Source: an uncultured Actinomycetes bacterium | GTDB lineage: Bacteria; Actinomycetota; Actinomycetes; Nanopelagicales; Nanopelagicaceae | Length of the DNA: 13,056 nucleotides | NCBI GenBank assembly: GCA_937864205.1 | Contig: CALMJB010000041.1 | Span: 1 to 13,056 of the forward strand | Reading direction: 5' to 3' | Shown here: positions 7,211-13,056 of the stretch, piece after piece | Numbering within the stretch: position 1 is the stretch's first letter | How the letters are laid out: each line of letters starts with the position of its first letter | Notes under the pieces: model-generated | Databases searched by the model: none | Told to the model about the DNA's origin: nothing | The model's input: only the letters and a program-made list of their open reading frames with translations | Program-made: the position numbers and the translations under genes

Positions 7211-8893
7211 TTAAACTTCTAAAACCACCGGCACAATCATCGGTTTTCGGCGATGTTCTTCCCCGACCCAACTTCCAATTGTTCTTCGTACTACTTGTGA
7301 AAGTTGGTGAGTGCCATTGATGCCACCTTTAACCGCGCGTGTAAGTGCGGTTTCGATATCACCTTTTACTTCATTGAAAAGATTTGGATCTTCGGTAAAA
7401 CCACGAGCATGAATATCTGGACCGGCTACAATTTTTCCACTTTGCGCATCAATCACAACTATTACAGATATGAAACCTTCTTCTCCTAAAATCAATCGAT
7501 CTTTCAGAGAGTTTTCAGTTATTTCGCCAACGGTTTGACCATCGACATAAATGTAACCGCATGGAACTACGCCACTTATATCGGCATGACCCTCGGCTAA
7601 ATCAACCGCCATGCCATTTTCTACAATCACAGTTTGTCGCTCTTTTAATCCAGATTCGATTGCTAAATCTGCATTTGCTCTCATGTGTCGCCACTCGCCA
7701 TGAATTGGCATAACATTTTTTGGTTTAACGATCTCATAACAATGTAGTAATTCTCCGGCCGAGGCGTGTCCAGAAACATGCACTAGCGCATTTGATTTAT
7801 GCACCACTTTTGCACCAAACCTAGTTAATTCATTTATAACTCGGTATACCGATTTCTCATTTCCAGGAATCAATGAAGAAGCCATAATCACAGTGTCACC
7901 TTTACCGATTCGGATTTGGTGATCACCGTTAGCGATTCGGGAAAGCGCCGAAAGTGGTTCACCTTGTGAACCGGTGCAAATCAAAACAACTTTGTCACCA
8001 TAATCATCAATGTCATCTTTTTCAATAATTAGATCATCGGGAACGCGCAGAAAACCTAATTCCTCAGCCATTTGCATATTTCGCACCATACTGCGGCCAA
8101 CGTAAGCAACTTTGCGATTGTTCTTTTCTGCCACATCAATCACTTGTTGCACACGATGAACATGAGATGCAAATGAAGCTACTACTACTCGTTTCGAAGT
8201 TTGTTTAATTACTTGATCAAGCACTGGTGCGATTTCTTTTTCGGCGATTGTAAAACCAGGAATGTCTGCGTTGGTGGAATCGACCATAAATAAATCAACG
8301 CCAGCTTTGCCCAGCGCTGCAAAACCTTCTAAGTCAGTGGTTCTGCCATCTAATGGAACTTTATCCATTTTAAAATCGCCGGTATGTAACACCGTGCCGG
8401 CACCAGTTTTAATTGCCACAGCTAGCGCATCTGGAATCGAATGATTTACCGCAAAAAATTCCAGATCAAATGGGCCAACCTTTAATTTTTGTTTCTCTTT
8501 GACCAACAAAGTAGGTGATGTGATTCGCCGTTCTTTTAATTTCTCAGTCACAAATGCCAAAGTTAATCTTGAGCCTATTAACTTGATATCACTGCGCTCT
8601 CGCAACAAATATGGCAAGGCACCGATGTGGTCTTCATGGCCGTGAGTTAAAAAGATTCCTTCAATATCTTTCATACGCTCTTTCAAATATGAAAAATCTG
8701 GCAGGATCAAATCGATTCCAGGAGTGCTTTCATGTGGAAACAAGACTCCGCAATCGACGATTAATAGCTTTGATTCATACTCAAAGACGGTCATATTTCG
8801 ACCCACTTCGCCCAAACCACCCAGCGCAATAATGCGCAAAGTTTTAGGTTTTAACTTAGGCGGAAAGGGTAAATCTGGATGGGGATGATTCAC
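7211..8893 (-). CDS. rnj: Ribonuclease J
   Basis: 560-residue metallo-beta-lactamase/beta-CASP ribonuclease with 5'-to-3' exonuclease and endonuclease activity in RNA maturation and decay. The metal-binding motif HGHEDH is at 84-89, followed by H151 in NHSIPD, H170/D173 in VLHTGDFK, and the beta-CASP signatures CTGSQGEP (306-313), VHVSGHAS (371-378) and MPIHGEWRHM (395-404). The C-terminal RNase J domain fills the remainder, with ARGF in the region around residue 500. Length is normal for the family. It follows dapA with no gap: the dapA TAA directly abuts the rnj GTG at 8893-8891, which suggests translational coupling. The dapA-rnj pair is conserved in Actinobacteria (Rv2753c-Rv2752c). Confidence 0.95.
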   Translation of the reverse strand: MNHPHPDLPFPPKLKPKTLRIIALGGLGEVGRNMTVFEYESKLLIVDCGVLFPHESTPGIDLILPDFSYLKERMKDIEGIFLTHGHEDHIGALPYLLRERSDIKLIGSRLTLAFVTEKLKERRITSPTLLVKEKQKLKVGPFDLEFFAVNHSIPDALAVAIKTGAGTVLHTGDFKMDKVPLDGRTTDLEGFAALGKAGVDLFMVDSTNADIPGFTIAEKEIAPVLDQVIKQTSKRVVVASFASHVHRVQQVIDVAEKNNRKVAYVGRSMVRNMQMAEELGFLRVPDDLIIEKDDIDDYGDKVVLICTGSQGEPLSALSRIANGDHQIRIGKGDTVIMASSLIPGNEKSVYRVINELTRFGAKVVHKSNALVHVSGHASAGELLHCYEIVKPKNVMPIHGEWRHMRANADLAIESGLKERQTVIVENGMAVDLAEGHADISGVVPCGYIYVDGQTVGEITENSLKDRLILGEEGFISVIVVIDAQSGKIVAGPDIHARGFTEDPNLFNEVKGDIETALTRAVKGGINGTHQLSQVVRRTIGSWVGEEHRRKPMIVPVVLEV

Positions 8894-9808
8894 TTAAATT
8901 AACTTGACCCCACCTTGTTGCAGATCAATTTTCAACTGCTTGATCTGCTCTTCGGTAGCGTCGACCAAAGGTAATCTCGTATGTCCACCGGGTAGTCCCA
9001 TCAAAGTTAAACCAGCCTTTGAAAGTATCGCTCCTTGTGTGCGGAATGTTCCGATGAAAACCGGTAACAGTTGTTGATGGATCTCTAACGCTCTCTGAGA
9101 ATCGCCGGCAAACCAAGCGGTCAACATCGCTTTTAATTGTGCGCCAACGGTGTGACCACAAACGGAAATGAATCCGACTGCGCCAACTGATAACAAAATC
9201 AAATTCAAAATGTCATCACCAGAGTAAACCGGAATCTGGCTTTTCTTAATTACTAGTGAAGTCGCCGCGGGATCACCCTTGGCATCTTTTAGAGCCGCAA
9301 CTTTTGGATGTTCGGCTAATCTACAAATTGTGTCGGTTTCAATTTCGACACCAGTGCGCTTTGGAATGTCATACAAAATAATAGAAAGATCGGTTGCATC
9401 TGCCATCGCTTTAAAGTGCGCGTACACACCCGCTTGTGGCGGTCGGTTGTAATAAGGAGAAACCACCAACAAACCATCAGCACCAACTTTTGCCGCCCGT
9501 TTTGCTTGCTCAACTGAGTGTGAAGTTTCGTTATTACCAGCCCCGGCAATTATTTTTACTTTGTCGCCAACAACTTTACGCACAACTTTGATTAATTCAT
9601 CTTTTTCATCATCTGATGTAGTTGGCGCTTCACCGGTTGTGCCATTTAAAACAATGCCATCATGCCCGGTTGCAACTAAGTGCGCGGCAATTTTTTCTAC
9701 TGCCGGCCAATCAATTTCACCGCTTTTCTTAAATGGCGTCACCATTGCGGTGAGCATGCGACCAAATGGTGCGTGAATTGAATCAGAAATCGAACTTGGC
9801 GCAGACAT
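8894..9808 (-). CDS. dapA: 4-hydroxy-tetrahydrodipicolinate synthase
   Basis: 304-residue aldolase-family enzyme that condenses pyruvate with aspartate semialdehyde, the first committed step of diaminopimelate and lysine synthesis. Family signatures are NGTTGEAPTTSDDEK (55-69), SPYYNRPPQAG (117-127, with the catalytic Tyr), YDIPKRTG (146-153, Arg for substrate carboxylate) and the Schiff-base Lys174 in ALKDAKGD. Start is ATG 9808-9806, which gives the usual actinobacterial N-terminus with a short Ser-rich lead before FGRMLTAMVTPF. Upstream, AAGGGG lies about 12 bases from the ATG and partly inside an inverted repeat. The gene sits 20 bases after thyX and abuts rnj. dapB, the next enzyme of the pathway, lies about 2 kb away on the same strand, separated by azlCD and glutaredoxin. 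Confidence 0.95.
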   Translation of the reverse strand: MSAPSSISDSIHAPFGRMLTAMVTPFKKSGEIDWPAVEKIAAHLVATGHDGIVLNGTTGEAPTTSDDEKDELIKVVRKVVGDKVKIIAGAGNNETSHSVEQAKRAAKVGADGLLVVSPYYNRPPQAGVYAHFKAMADATDLSIILYDIPKRTGVEIETDTICRLAEHPKVAALKDAKGDPAATSLVIKKSQIPVYSGDDILNLILLSVGAVGFISVCGHTVGAQLKAMLTAWFAGDSQRALEIHQQLLPVFIGTFRTQGAILSKAGLTLMGLPGGHTRLPLVDATEEQIKQLKIDLQQGGVKLI

Positions 9809-9823
9809 GGGTAAAGGTTACCC
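9809..9823 (-). promoter_or_regulatory. Inverted repeat abutting the dapA start codon
   Basis: A perfect 6-bp inverted repeat, GGGTAA (9809-9814) and TTACCC (9818-9823), has a 3-base centre and fills most of the 20-base thyX-dapA gap. On the transcript the 5' arm overlaps the only Shine-Dalgarno-like run (AAGGGG) and the 3' arm ends directly before the ATG. A folded hairpin would hide the ribosome binding site; it might be melted by ribosomes finishing thyX. The stem is short, so its effect is uncertain. Confidence 0.35.
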
Positions 9824-9828
9824 CTTAT

Positions 9829-10548
9829 TTATGGCGAGACGCGGCCGGATTTCTCGAATGCGGCGTAGGTAATCGGCATTAATTTCGCAAAATGTTGTTC
9901 CATTTTTTCTGCCACCATTTCAATCTCGCGTTGTGGATACGATGGAAAATGTGAACCTTCTCGTGCGGTACGAAGTGATAAGAAGTTCATTAATGATCTG
10001 GCATTCATCGTTACATACATCGATGAATAAAGTGAAACCGGCAAACATGCCCGTGCCACTTCTCGGGCTACTCCGGCTGCTAATAATTTTTGATAATTTT
10101 GATACGCAAGTATGCAACTCTCTTTAATAGCCGCAACTGTCATTTCATATTGTTCTTTAGTGCCATCTACGAATTGATATGAGCCAGGCTTACCGATCTG
10201 AACTAATTTGCGCTCGGTGCTTGGCACATAAAAAATTGGCCGTAATTCCCGATAACGACCGCTTTCTTCGTTATAGGAAGCGATTCGATGGCGCATGAAT
10301 TCACGGAAAACAAATATTGGTGCGGAAATAAAGAAGGTCATCGAGGTATGTTCAAATGGCGAGCCATGTCGTTCTCTTGCCAAGTAATTAATTAAACCGA
10401 CATCGCGGCTGGCATCATTTCCAACCGATTCCAAAGATTTTTCGCCGGCGGTAGATACTCGCGCCGCCCAAACTACATCTGCATCGCTGGCACTGGATTT
10501 AACTAATTCAACAGAGACATCATCGCGAAAGATTATTTCTTCACTCAC
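9829..10548 (-). CDS. thyX: Flavin-dependent thymidylate synthase ThyX
   Basis: 239-residue FAD-dependent enzyme that makes dTMP from dUMP with methylenetetrahydrofolate and NADPH. The diagnostic ThyX motif RHR-x2-S-x4-S-x-R is complete at 86-98 (RHRIASYNEESGR). Upstream are RHGSPFEHTS (60-69) and FREFMRH. Near the C-terminus SLRTAREGSHFPSYPQREI is the conserved nucleotide and flavin-binding part. Length is typical. Start is GTG 10548-10546; no Shine-Dalgarno sequence is visible, but a -10-like GATAAT (10563-10558) ends 9 bases upstream, so the mRNA may be leaderless or nearly so. It heads the thyX-dapA-rnj-ftsK series and is divergent from azlC. No thyA is seen in this window. Confidence 0.96.
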   Translation of the reverse strand: MSEEIIFRDDVSVELVKSSASDADVVWAARVSTAGEKSLESVGNDASRDVGLINYLARERHGSPFEHTSMTFFISAPIFVFREFMRHRIASYNEESGRYRELRPIFYVPSTERKLVQIGKPGSYQFVDGTKEQYEMTVAAIKESCILAYQNYQKLLAAGVAREVARACLPVSLYSSMYVTMNARSLMNFLSLRTAREGSHFPSYPQREIEMVAEKMEQHFAKLMPITYAAFEKSGRVSP

Positions 10549-10557
10549 AGGCGGGAG

Positions 10558-10599
10558 ATTATCTGCCGATTAAAGACATCCGCGACATTACGGCAGAAT
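10558..10599. promoter_or_regulatory. Symmetric divergent promoter region for thyX and azlC
   Basis: The 57-base gap contains a perfect 7-bp inverted repeat, TCTGCCG (10562-10568) and CGGCAGA (10591-10597), with 22 bases between the arms. Each arm runs into a -10-like box. On the minus strand CGGCAGATAAT contains GATAAT (10563-10558), 9 bases before the thyX GTG. On the plus strand CGGCAGAAT contains CAGAAT (10594-10599), 6 bases before the azlC GTG. Neither gene has a Shine-Dalgarno site, which fits leaderless starts. The repeat may be an operator for a shared regulator or part of the promoter consensus itself. No strong -35 box is seen. Confidence 0.45.
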
Positions 10600-10605
10600 A
10601 TCGGC

Positions 10606-11268
10606 GTGTTAATCCGCCCAGTAGATCGCGATTCTTTCAGTATTTCTTTCACCGTCGGACTTTATGGCGCAGCATTTGGTGCGGCAGCGGTGGCTGCCGG
10701 ATTTTCGGTGTGGCAAGCCTGCCTGTTTTCACTACTGACATTCTCTGGTGCTTCACAATTTGCTGCAGTTGGCGTTATTGGTTCAGGTGGCAGCGCGATT
10801 AGCGCAATCGCAACTTCTGCATTGCTTGGTACACGCAACGCACTTTATGGATTACGCATGGCACCAATTTTAAAAAATCGCGGAATAAAAAGAGTGCTCG
10901 CAGCGCATGTCACAATCGATGAATCCACTGGTTTAGCAATTCGGCAAAATGAATCTGCCGATATGAAACGAGCTTTCTACTTAACTGGCGGTGGCGTATT
11001 CCTATTTTGGAATCTGTTCACACTGCTCGGTGCGCTGGGTGCAAATGCAATTGGAGATCCATCGGCATGGGGTTTAGATGCAGCGGTACCAGCAGCATTC
11101 TTAGGTTTAGTTTGGCCAAGGCTCACCGAACGAAAACTTTTTCTGATTTCAATTTTGGCGATGGTATTTGCGCTGGCATTAGTTCCGAATGTGCCAGCTG
11201 GAATTCCAGTTATCGCTACCACGGCAATTGCCGTGATTTTTGGGTGGAAATCTGGAGGCATTAAGTGA
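10606..11268 (+). CDS. azlC: AzlC family branched-chain amino acid exporter, large subunit
   Basis: 220-residue integral membrane protein of the AzlC/YgaZ family. With a small AzlD partner it exports branched-chain amino acids (AzlCD in Bacillus, BrnFE in Corynebacterium, YgaZH in E. coli). Recognisable features are the N-terminal SISFTVGLYGAAFGAAAVAAGFSVWQA, then the signature TFSGASQFAAVGVIGSGGS, then LLGTRNALYGLRMAP, and several later hydrophobic helices. Start is taken as GTG 10606, giving a normal AzlC N-terminus. The frame stays open upstream through the intergenic region, but no better start with a ribosome binding site is seen. The stop overlaps the azlD start by 4 bases (GTGA), so the two subunits are made together. 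Substrate is inferred from the family. Confidence 0.9.
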   Translation: MLIRPVDRDSFSISFTVGLYGAAFGAAAVAAGFSVWQACLFSLLTFSGASQFAAVGVIGSGGSAISAIATSALLGTRNALYGLRMAPILKNRGIKRVLAAHVTIDESTGLAIRQNESADMKRAFYLTGGGVFLFWNLFTLLGALGANAIGDPSAWGLDAAVPAAFLGLVWPRLTERKLFLISILAMVFALALVPNVPAGIPVIATTAIAVIFGWKSGGIK

Positions 11269-11573
11269 GTATTTTCTGGATTACCACTATTGGTTCGGGA
11301 TTAGTCTGTTTTTTCTTGAAATATTTAGGACATTCAATTCCAGAAAGTTGGTTGAATCGACCACGAGTACAACGCATCAATACTTTATTGCCGATAGTTT
11401 TGTTAAGCGCATTGGTTGCGGTACAAACATTTGCAAGTGATGCCAAATTGCAAATCGATCAACGCGTAAGCGGAATGTTGGTAGCGGTAATTGCGCTGGC
11501 GCTACGCGCGCCATTTCCAGTAGTAGTTCTGGGCTCTGCCTTCACATCGGCAATGGTTTATAACTTTTTATAA
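11265..11573 (+). CDS. azlD: AzlD family branched-chain amino acid exporter, small subunit
   Basis: 102-residue membrane protein with about four hydrophobic segments, matching AzlD/BrnE/YgaH in size, topology and position after azlC. A conserved LLPIVLLSALVAVQTF segment, with the Pro in the helix, and the later VSGMLVAVIALALRAPFPVVVLGSAFTSAM are family-like. Start is GTG 11265, overlapping the azlC stop by 4 bases, with a strong GGAGG at 11254-11258 inside the end of azlC. The stop TAA (11571-11573) lies within an AT-rich hairpin shared with the convergent glutaredoxin gene. Confidence 0.9.
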   Translation: MSIFWITTIGSGLVCFFLKYLGHSIPESWLNRPRVQRINTLLPIVLLSALVAVQTFASDAKLQIDQRVSGMLVAVIALALRAPFPVVVLGSAFTSAMVYNFL

Positions 11574-11582
11574 AGTTATAAA
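11557..11582. terminator. AT-only bidirectional hairpin between azlD and glutaredoxin
   Basis: An 11-bp perfect inverted repeat, TTTATAACTTT (11557-11567) and AAAGTTATAAA (11572-11582), has a 4-base loop and spans both stop codons of the convergent genes. Its position fits a two-way terminator. However, the stem has only one G-C pair and no long U-tract follows on either side, so it is weaker than a classical intrinsic terminator. Confidence 0.5.
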
Positions 11583-11836
11583 ATCTTCAACGACTCTAGT
11601 TTTTCCTTTAACGCCGCATCTGATGGTTCGGTCAGATGAGTTCCATCTGGAAACATAATCACTGGAATCGAGCGCATTCCATTATTGATTTCAATAACCT
11701 TGTCTGAGGCAGTCTTATCGGCTTCGACATCAACATACTCATACTTCACATTGTTTGAATCTAAAAATTTCTTTGACCGACGGCAATCGCCACACCAAGC
11801 GGCGCCATACATTTTAATTTGATTTTCGTTGCTCAT
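11576..11836 (-). CDS. Mycoredoxin-like glutaredoxin
   Basis: 86-residue glutaredoxin-fold protein with the active-site pair C15-G-D-C18 (AAWCGDCRRSKKFL) and a cis-proline at 58 (RSIPVIMFPDG), followed by the C-terminal PSDAALKEKL. Length and pattern match the actinobacterial mycoredoxin/NrdH-like group, whose mycobacterial member (WCGYC) reduces mixed disulfides with mycothiol. The CGDC version is a variant of that motif. Whether this organism makes mycothiol cannot be seen here, so the electron donor is open. Start is ATG 11836-11834 with a strong AAGGAG (11848-11843) 6 bases upstream. The gene follows dapB after a 49-base gap, which contains a -10-like TAGAAT, so it may have its own promoter. 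Confidence 0.88.
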   Translation of the reverse strand: MSNENQIKMYGAAWCGDCRRSKKFLDSNNVKYEYVDVEADKTASDKVIEINNGMRSIPVIMFPDGTHLTEPSDAALKEKLESLKIL

Positions 11837-11860
11837 TTATTACTCCTTAATTAAAAATAA

Positions 11861-11866
11861 ATTCTA
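11861..11866 (-). promoter_or_regulatory. Possible -10 box for the glutaredoxin gene
   Basis: On the minus strand TAGAAT (11866-11861) matches the TATAAT consensus at five of six bases. It lies in the 49-base dapB-glutaredoxin gap, 24 bases before the ATG and upstream of the strong ribosome binding site. No good -35 element is evident, so read-through from dapB could also drive the gene. Confidence 0.3.
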
Positions 11867-11885
11867 CTTGAATAATTTCTTTCAG

Positions 11886-12632
11886 CTATTTGAACTCTGG
11901 CATGAAGTTTTCCAGCCCAATTGTTAAACCGGGATGCTTTGCAACTTCACGAATACCAAGTAATACACCGGGCATATAACCGGCACGGTCAATTGAATCG
12001 TGGCGAATTGTTAATGTCTCACCGCTTGATCCAAAAACAACTTCTTGGTGGGCTACATAGCCATCTGATCTAATTGAGTGAATTGCCACATCACCAACTT
12101 TTGCACCGCGCGCACCAGGCAAGGCAGTTTTAGTGCCATCTGGCATTGCTGGCTTTTGTTTAGTTTTTCTGACATTTGAAATTAGTTCTGCAGTTCTAGC
12201 TGCAGTGCCAGATGGAGCGTCGGCTTTGCTGGCGTGATGAAACTCCATAATTTCAGCAGAATCAAAGTGCGCCGCAGCTTGCTTAGCAAACTGCATCATC
12301 AAGATTGCTCCGATTCCAAAATTTGGTGCAATCAATACCCCAACTTTTGGATTTGCACTTAATAATTTCTTAACCTTTTCTAATTTCTCATCATTGAATC
12401 CGGTGGTTCCGATAACTGCATTAATTCCATTTGTAATAGCGAATTCAAGATTCTTCATCACCGAATCTGGATTAGTGAAATCTACGATTACTTGTGCGCC
12501 AGCATTTTTTATATTTGCAATGTCATCACCTAAATCAATTTGTGAAACCAGCTCAAGATCTTTGGCAGCTGAAATTGCCGCAACACATTCGCGGCCCATT
12601 TTCCCCTTTGCCCCAAGCACTGCGACCTTCAT
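11886..12632 (-). CDS. dapB: 4-hydroxy-tetrahydrodipicolinate reductase
   Basis: 248-residue NAD(P)H-dependent reductase, the step after DapA in diaminopimelate/lysine synthesis. The N-terminal Rossmann motif is GAKGKMG (7-13). Then follow VIGTTGF (73-79) and IAPNFGIGA (101-109). The catalytic core EFHHASKADAPSGTA spans about 130-144, with H132/H133, Lys136 and the DAPSGTA substrate loop. The C-terminus ends GLENFMPEFK, normal for the family. A TTG three bases further upstream would add one Met, but ATG 12632-12630 is chosen because it gives the standard MKVAVLGAKGKMG start and a GAGG lies 8 bases ahead. It starts 4 bases after the stop of the M16 peptidase gene and is very probably in the same operon. 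Confidence 0.96.
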   Translation of the reverse strand: MKVAVLGAKGKMGRECVAAISAAKDLELVSQIDLGDDIANIKNAGAQVIVDFTNPDSVMKNLEFAITNGINAVIGTTGFNDEKLEKVKKLLSANPKVGVLIAPNFGIGAILMMQFAKQAAAHFDSAEIMEFHHASKADAPSGTAARTAELISNVRKTKQKPAMPDGTKTALPGARGAKVGDVAIHSIRSDGYVAHQEVVFGSSGETLTIRHDSIDRAGYMPGVLLGIREVAKHPGLTIGLENFMPEFK

Positions 12633-12636
12633 CAAA

Positions 12637-13056
12637 TTAACCTCGGATTAGCCTTTCGAATTTGGTTTTGGAACTTAATGGTCCCACTATGGAAAGCGTA
12701 GGAGATACCGAGATACTTTGGCGGGCAATTTCTTGAATTTGTTCTGGTGTCACCGCGGCAATCTCTTTAAGAATCTCATCAAAACTTAAAACTTTGCCAG
12801 AAACTAGCTCGGCTTTTCCGATTCGGTGCATTCGCGATCCGGAAGACTCTTGGCTTAATACCAATGCGCCACTTACTGATCCTTTTGCACGAACGATTTC
12901 CTCACTAGTTAATCCATTTTTTGCCACATCATTTAAGATTTCAGAAATCAGTGCCGCTACCTCATAGGCTTTTTGTGGTTTACATCCAACATAAAAAGTT
13001 AAAACTCCAGCGCCAGCAAATTTTTGTGGATAAGAATAAACCGAATATGCCAAGCC
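12637..13056 (-). CDS. M16 family metallopeptidase, C-terminal part (start beyond right edge)
   Basis: The last 139 or so residues of an M16B zinc peptidase-like protein (mitochondrial processing peptidase beta-like family); the frame is open to the window edge. The visible part begins GLAYSVYSYPQKFAGAGVLTFYVGC, which corresponds to the conserved RGLAYSVYS segment of the C-terminal half-domain. It continues through the helical region LTSEEIVRAKGSVSGALVLSQESSGSRMHRIG and ends with the typical ITPEQI-like helix (VTPEQIQEIAR) and LSIVGP strand. The zinc-binding HxxEH motif belongs to the missing N-terminal half and cannot be checked. A TTG at 13053 is not a true start. In Actinobacteria this gene normally lies between pnp and dapB, as here, where dapB follows after 4 bases. 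The substrate is unknown. Confidence 0.9.
   Translation of the reverse strand, partial: GLAYSVYSYPQKFAGAGVLTFYVGCKPQKAYEVAALISEILNDVAKNGLTSEEIVRAKGSVSGALVLSQESSGSRMHRIGKAELVSGKVLSFDEILKEIAAVTPEQIQEIARQSISVSPTLSIVGPLSSKTKFERLIRG

Noticed and set aside
10977..11264. Alternative frames on both strands across azlC
   Set aside because: They overlap the well-supported azlC frame and show no domain; the membrane protein frame is the coding one.
12633..12635. TTG start for dapB one codon upstream
   Set aside because: ATG at 12632 follows immediately, has a better-spaced GAGG and gives the standard DapB N-terminus.
13051..13053. TTG as the start of a complete 138-residue protein at the right edge
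   Set aside because: The frame is open to the edge and the sequence is the middle of the M16 C-terminal domain, so the gene is truncated by the window.
1..13056. Search by eye for CRISPR arrays, tRNA or rRNA genes, transposases, phage genes, toxin-antitoxin pairs and retron or defence modules
   Set aside because: No regular repeats, cloverleaf-like stretches or signature proteins were found; nearly all bases belong to housekeeping genes.

Overview
The window looks like a conserved chromosomal core region of an AT-rich member of the Actinomycetota, with no sign of a mobile or defence island. The assignment rests on gene content and order. M16 peptidase, dapB, thyX, dapA, rnj, ftsK, a RodZ-like HTH protein, rimO, pgsA, cinA and a ClgR-type regulator follow one another on the minus strand, with DUF3046 beyond them. 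Mycobacterium tuberculosis keeps the same backbone (thyX-dapA-rnj-ftsK-pgsA3-clgR, with the DUF3046 gene beside recA), and Streptomyces is similar. Other actinobacterial markers are a mycoredoxin-like glutaredoxin and a 38-residue Cys-rich protein. The base composition is clearly below 50% G+C, and genes are packed with 4-base overlaps. This suggests a streamlined lineage such as the freshwater acI group (Nanopelagicales), but the lineage call is inference.

Layout from left to right. Positions 1-513 (+): the end of a rhodanese-domain lipoprotein, then a tiny Cys-rich protein with a strong ribosome binding site. Positions 519-4702 (-): a dense block transcribed leftwards, RodZ-like protein > rimO > pgsA > cinA > clgR-like > TetR > DUF3046. 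Stop/start overlaps of the ATGA type join rimO-pgsA-cinA-clgR. Positions 4809-10548 (-): ftsK, rnj, dapA and thyX, read in the order thyX > dapA > rnj > ftsK. Positions 10549-10605: a 57-base divergent promoter region. Positions 10606-11573 (+): azlCD, a two-gene branched-chain amino acid exporter. Positions 11576-11836 (-): glutaredoxin, convergent with azlD across an AT-rich hairpin. Positions 11886-13056 (-): dapB and the C-terminal part of an M16 peptidase that runs off the right edge.

Functionally the block combines lysine/diaminopimelate synthesis (dapA, dapB), dTMP synthesis (thyX), RNA turnover (rnj), chromosome segregation (ftsK), ribosome modification (rimO), phospholipid synthesis (pgsA), NMN recycling (cinA/pncC) and proteolysis control (ClgR-like).

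I found no tRNA, rRNA, CRISPR array, insertion sequence or obvious new multi-gene system. No gene-free stretch exceeds about 110 bases. The best leads are small: the Cys-rich mini-protein, the symmetric thyX/azlC promoter region, the ClgR-like regulator ending in Ala-Ala coupled to a TetR gene, hairpins at the dapA and rimO starts, and the absence of recA next to DUF3046.
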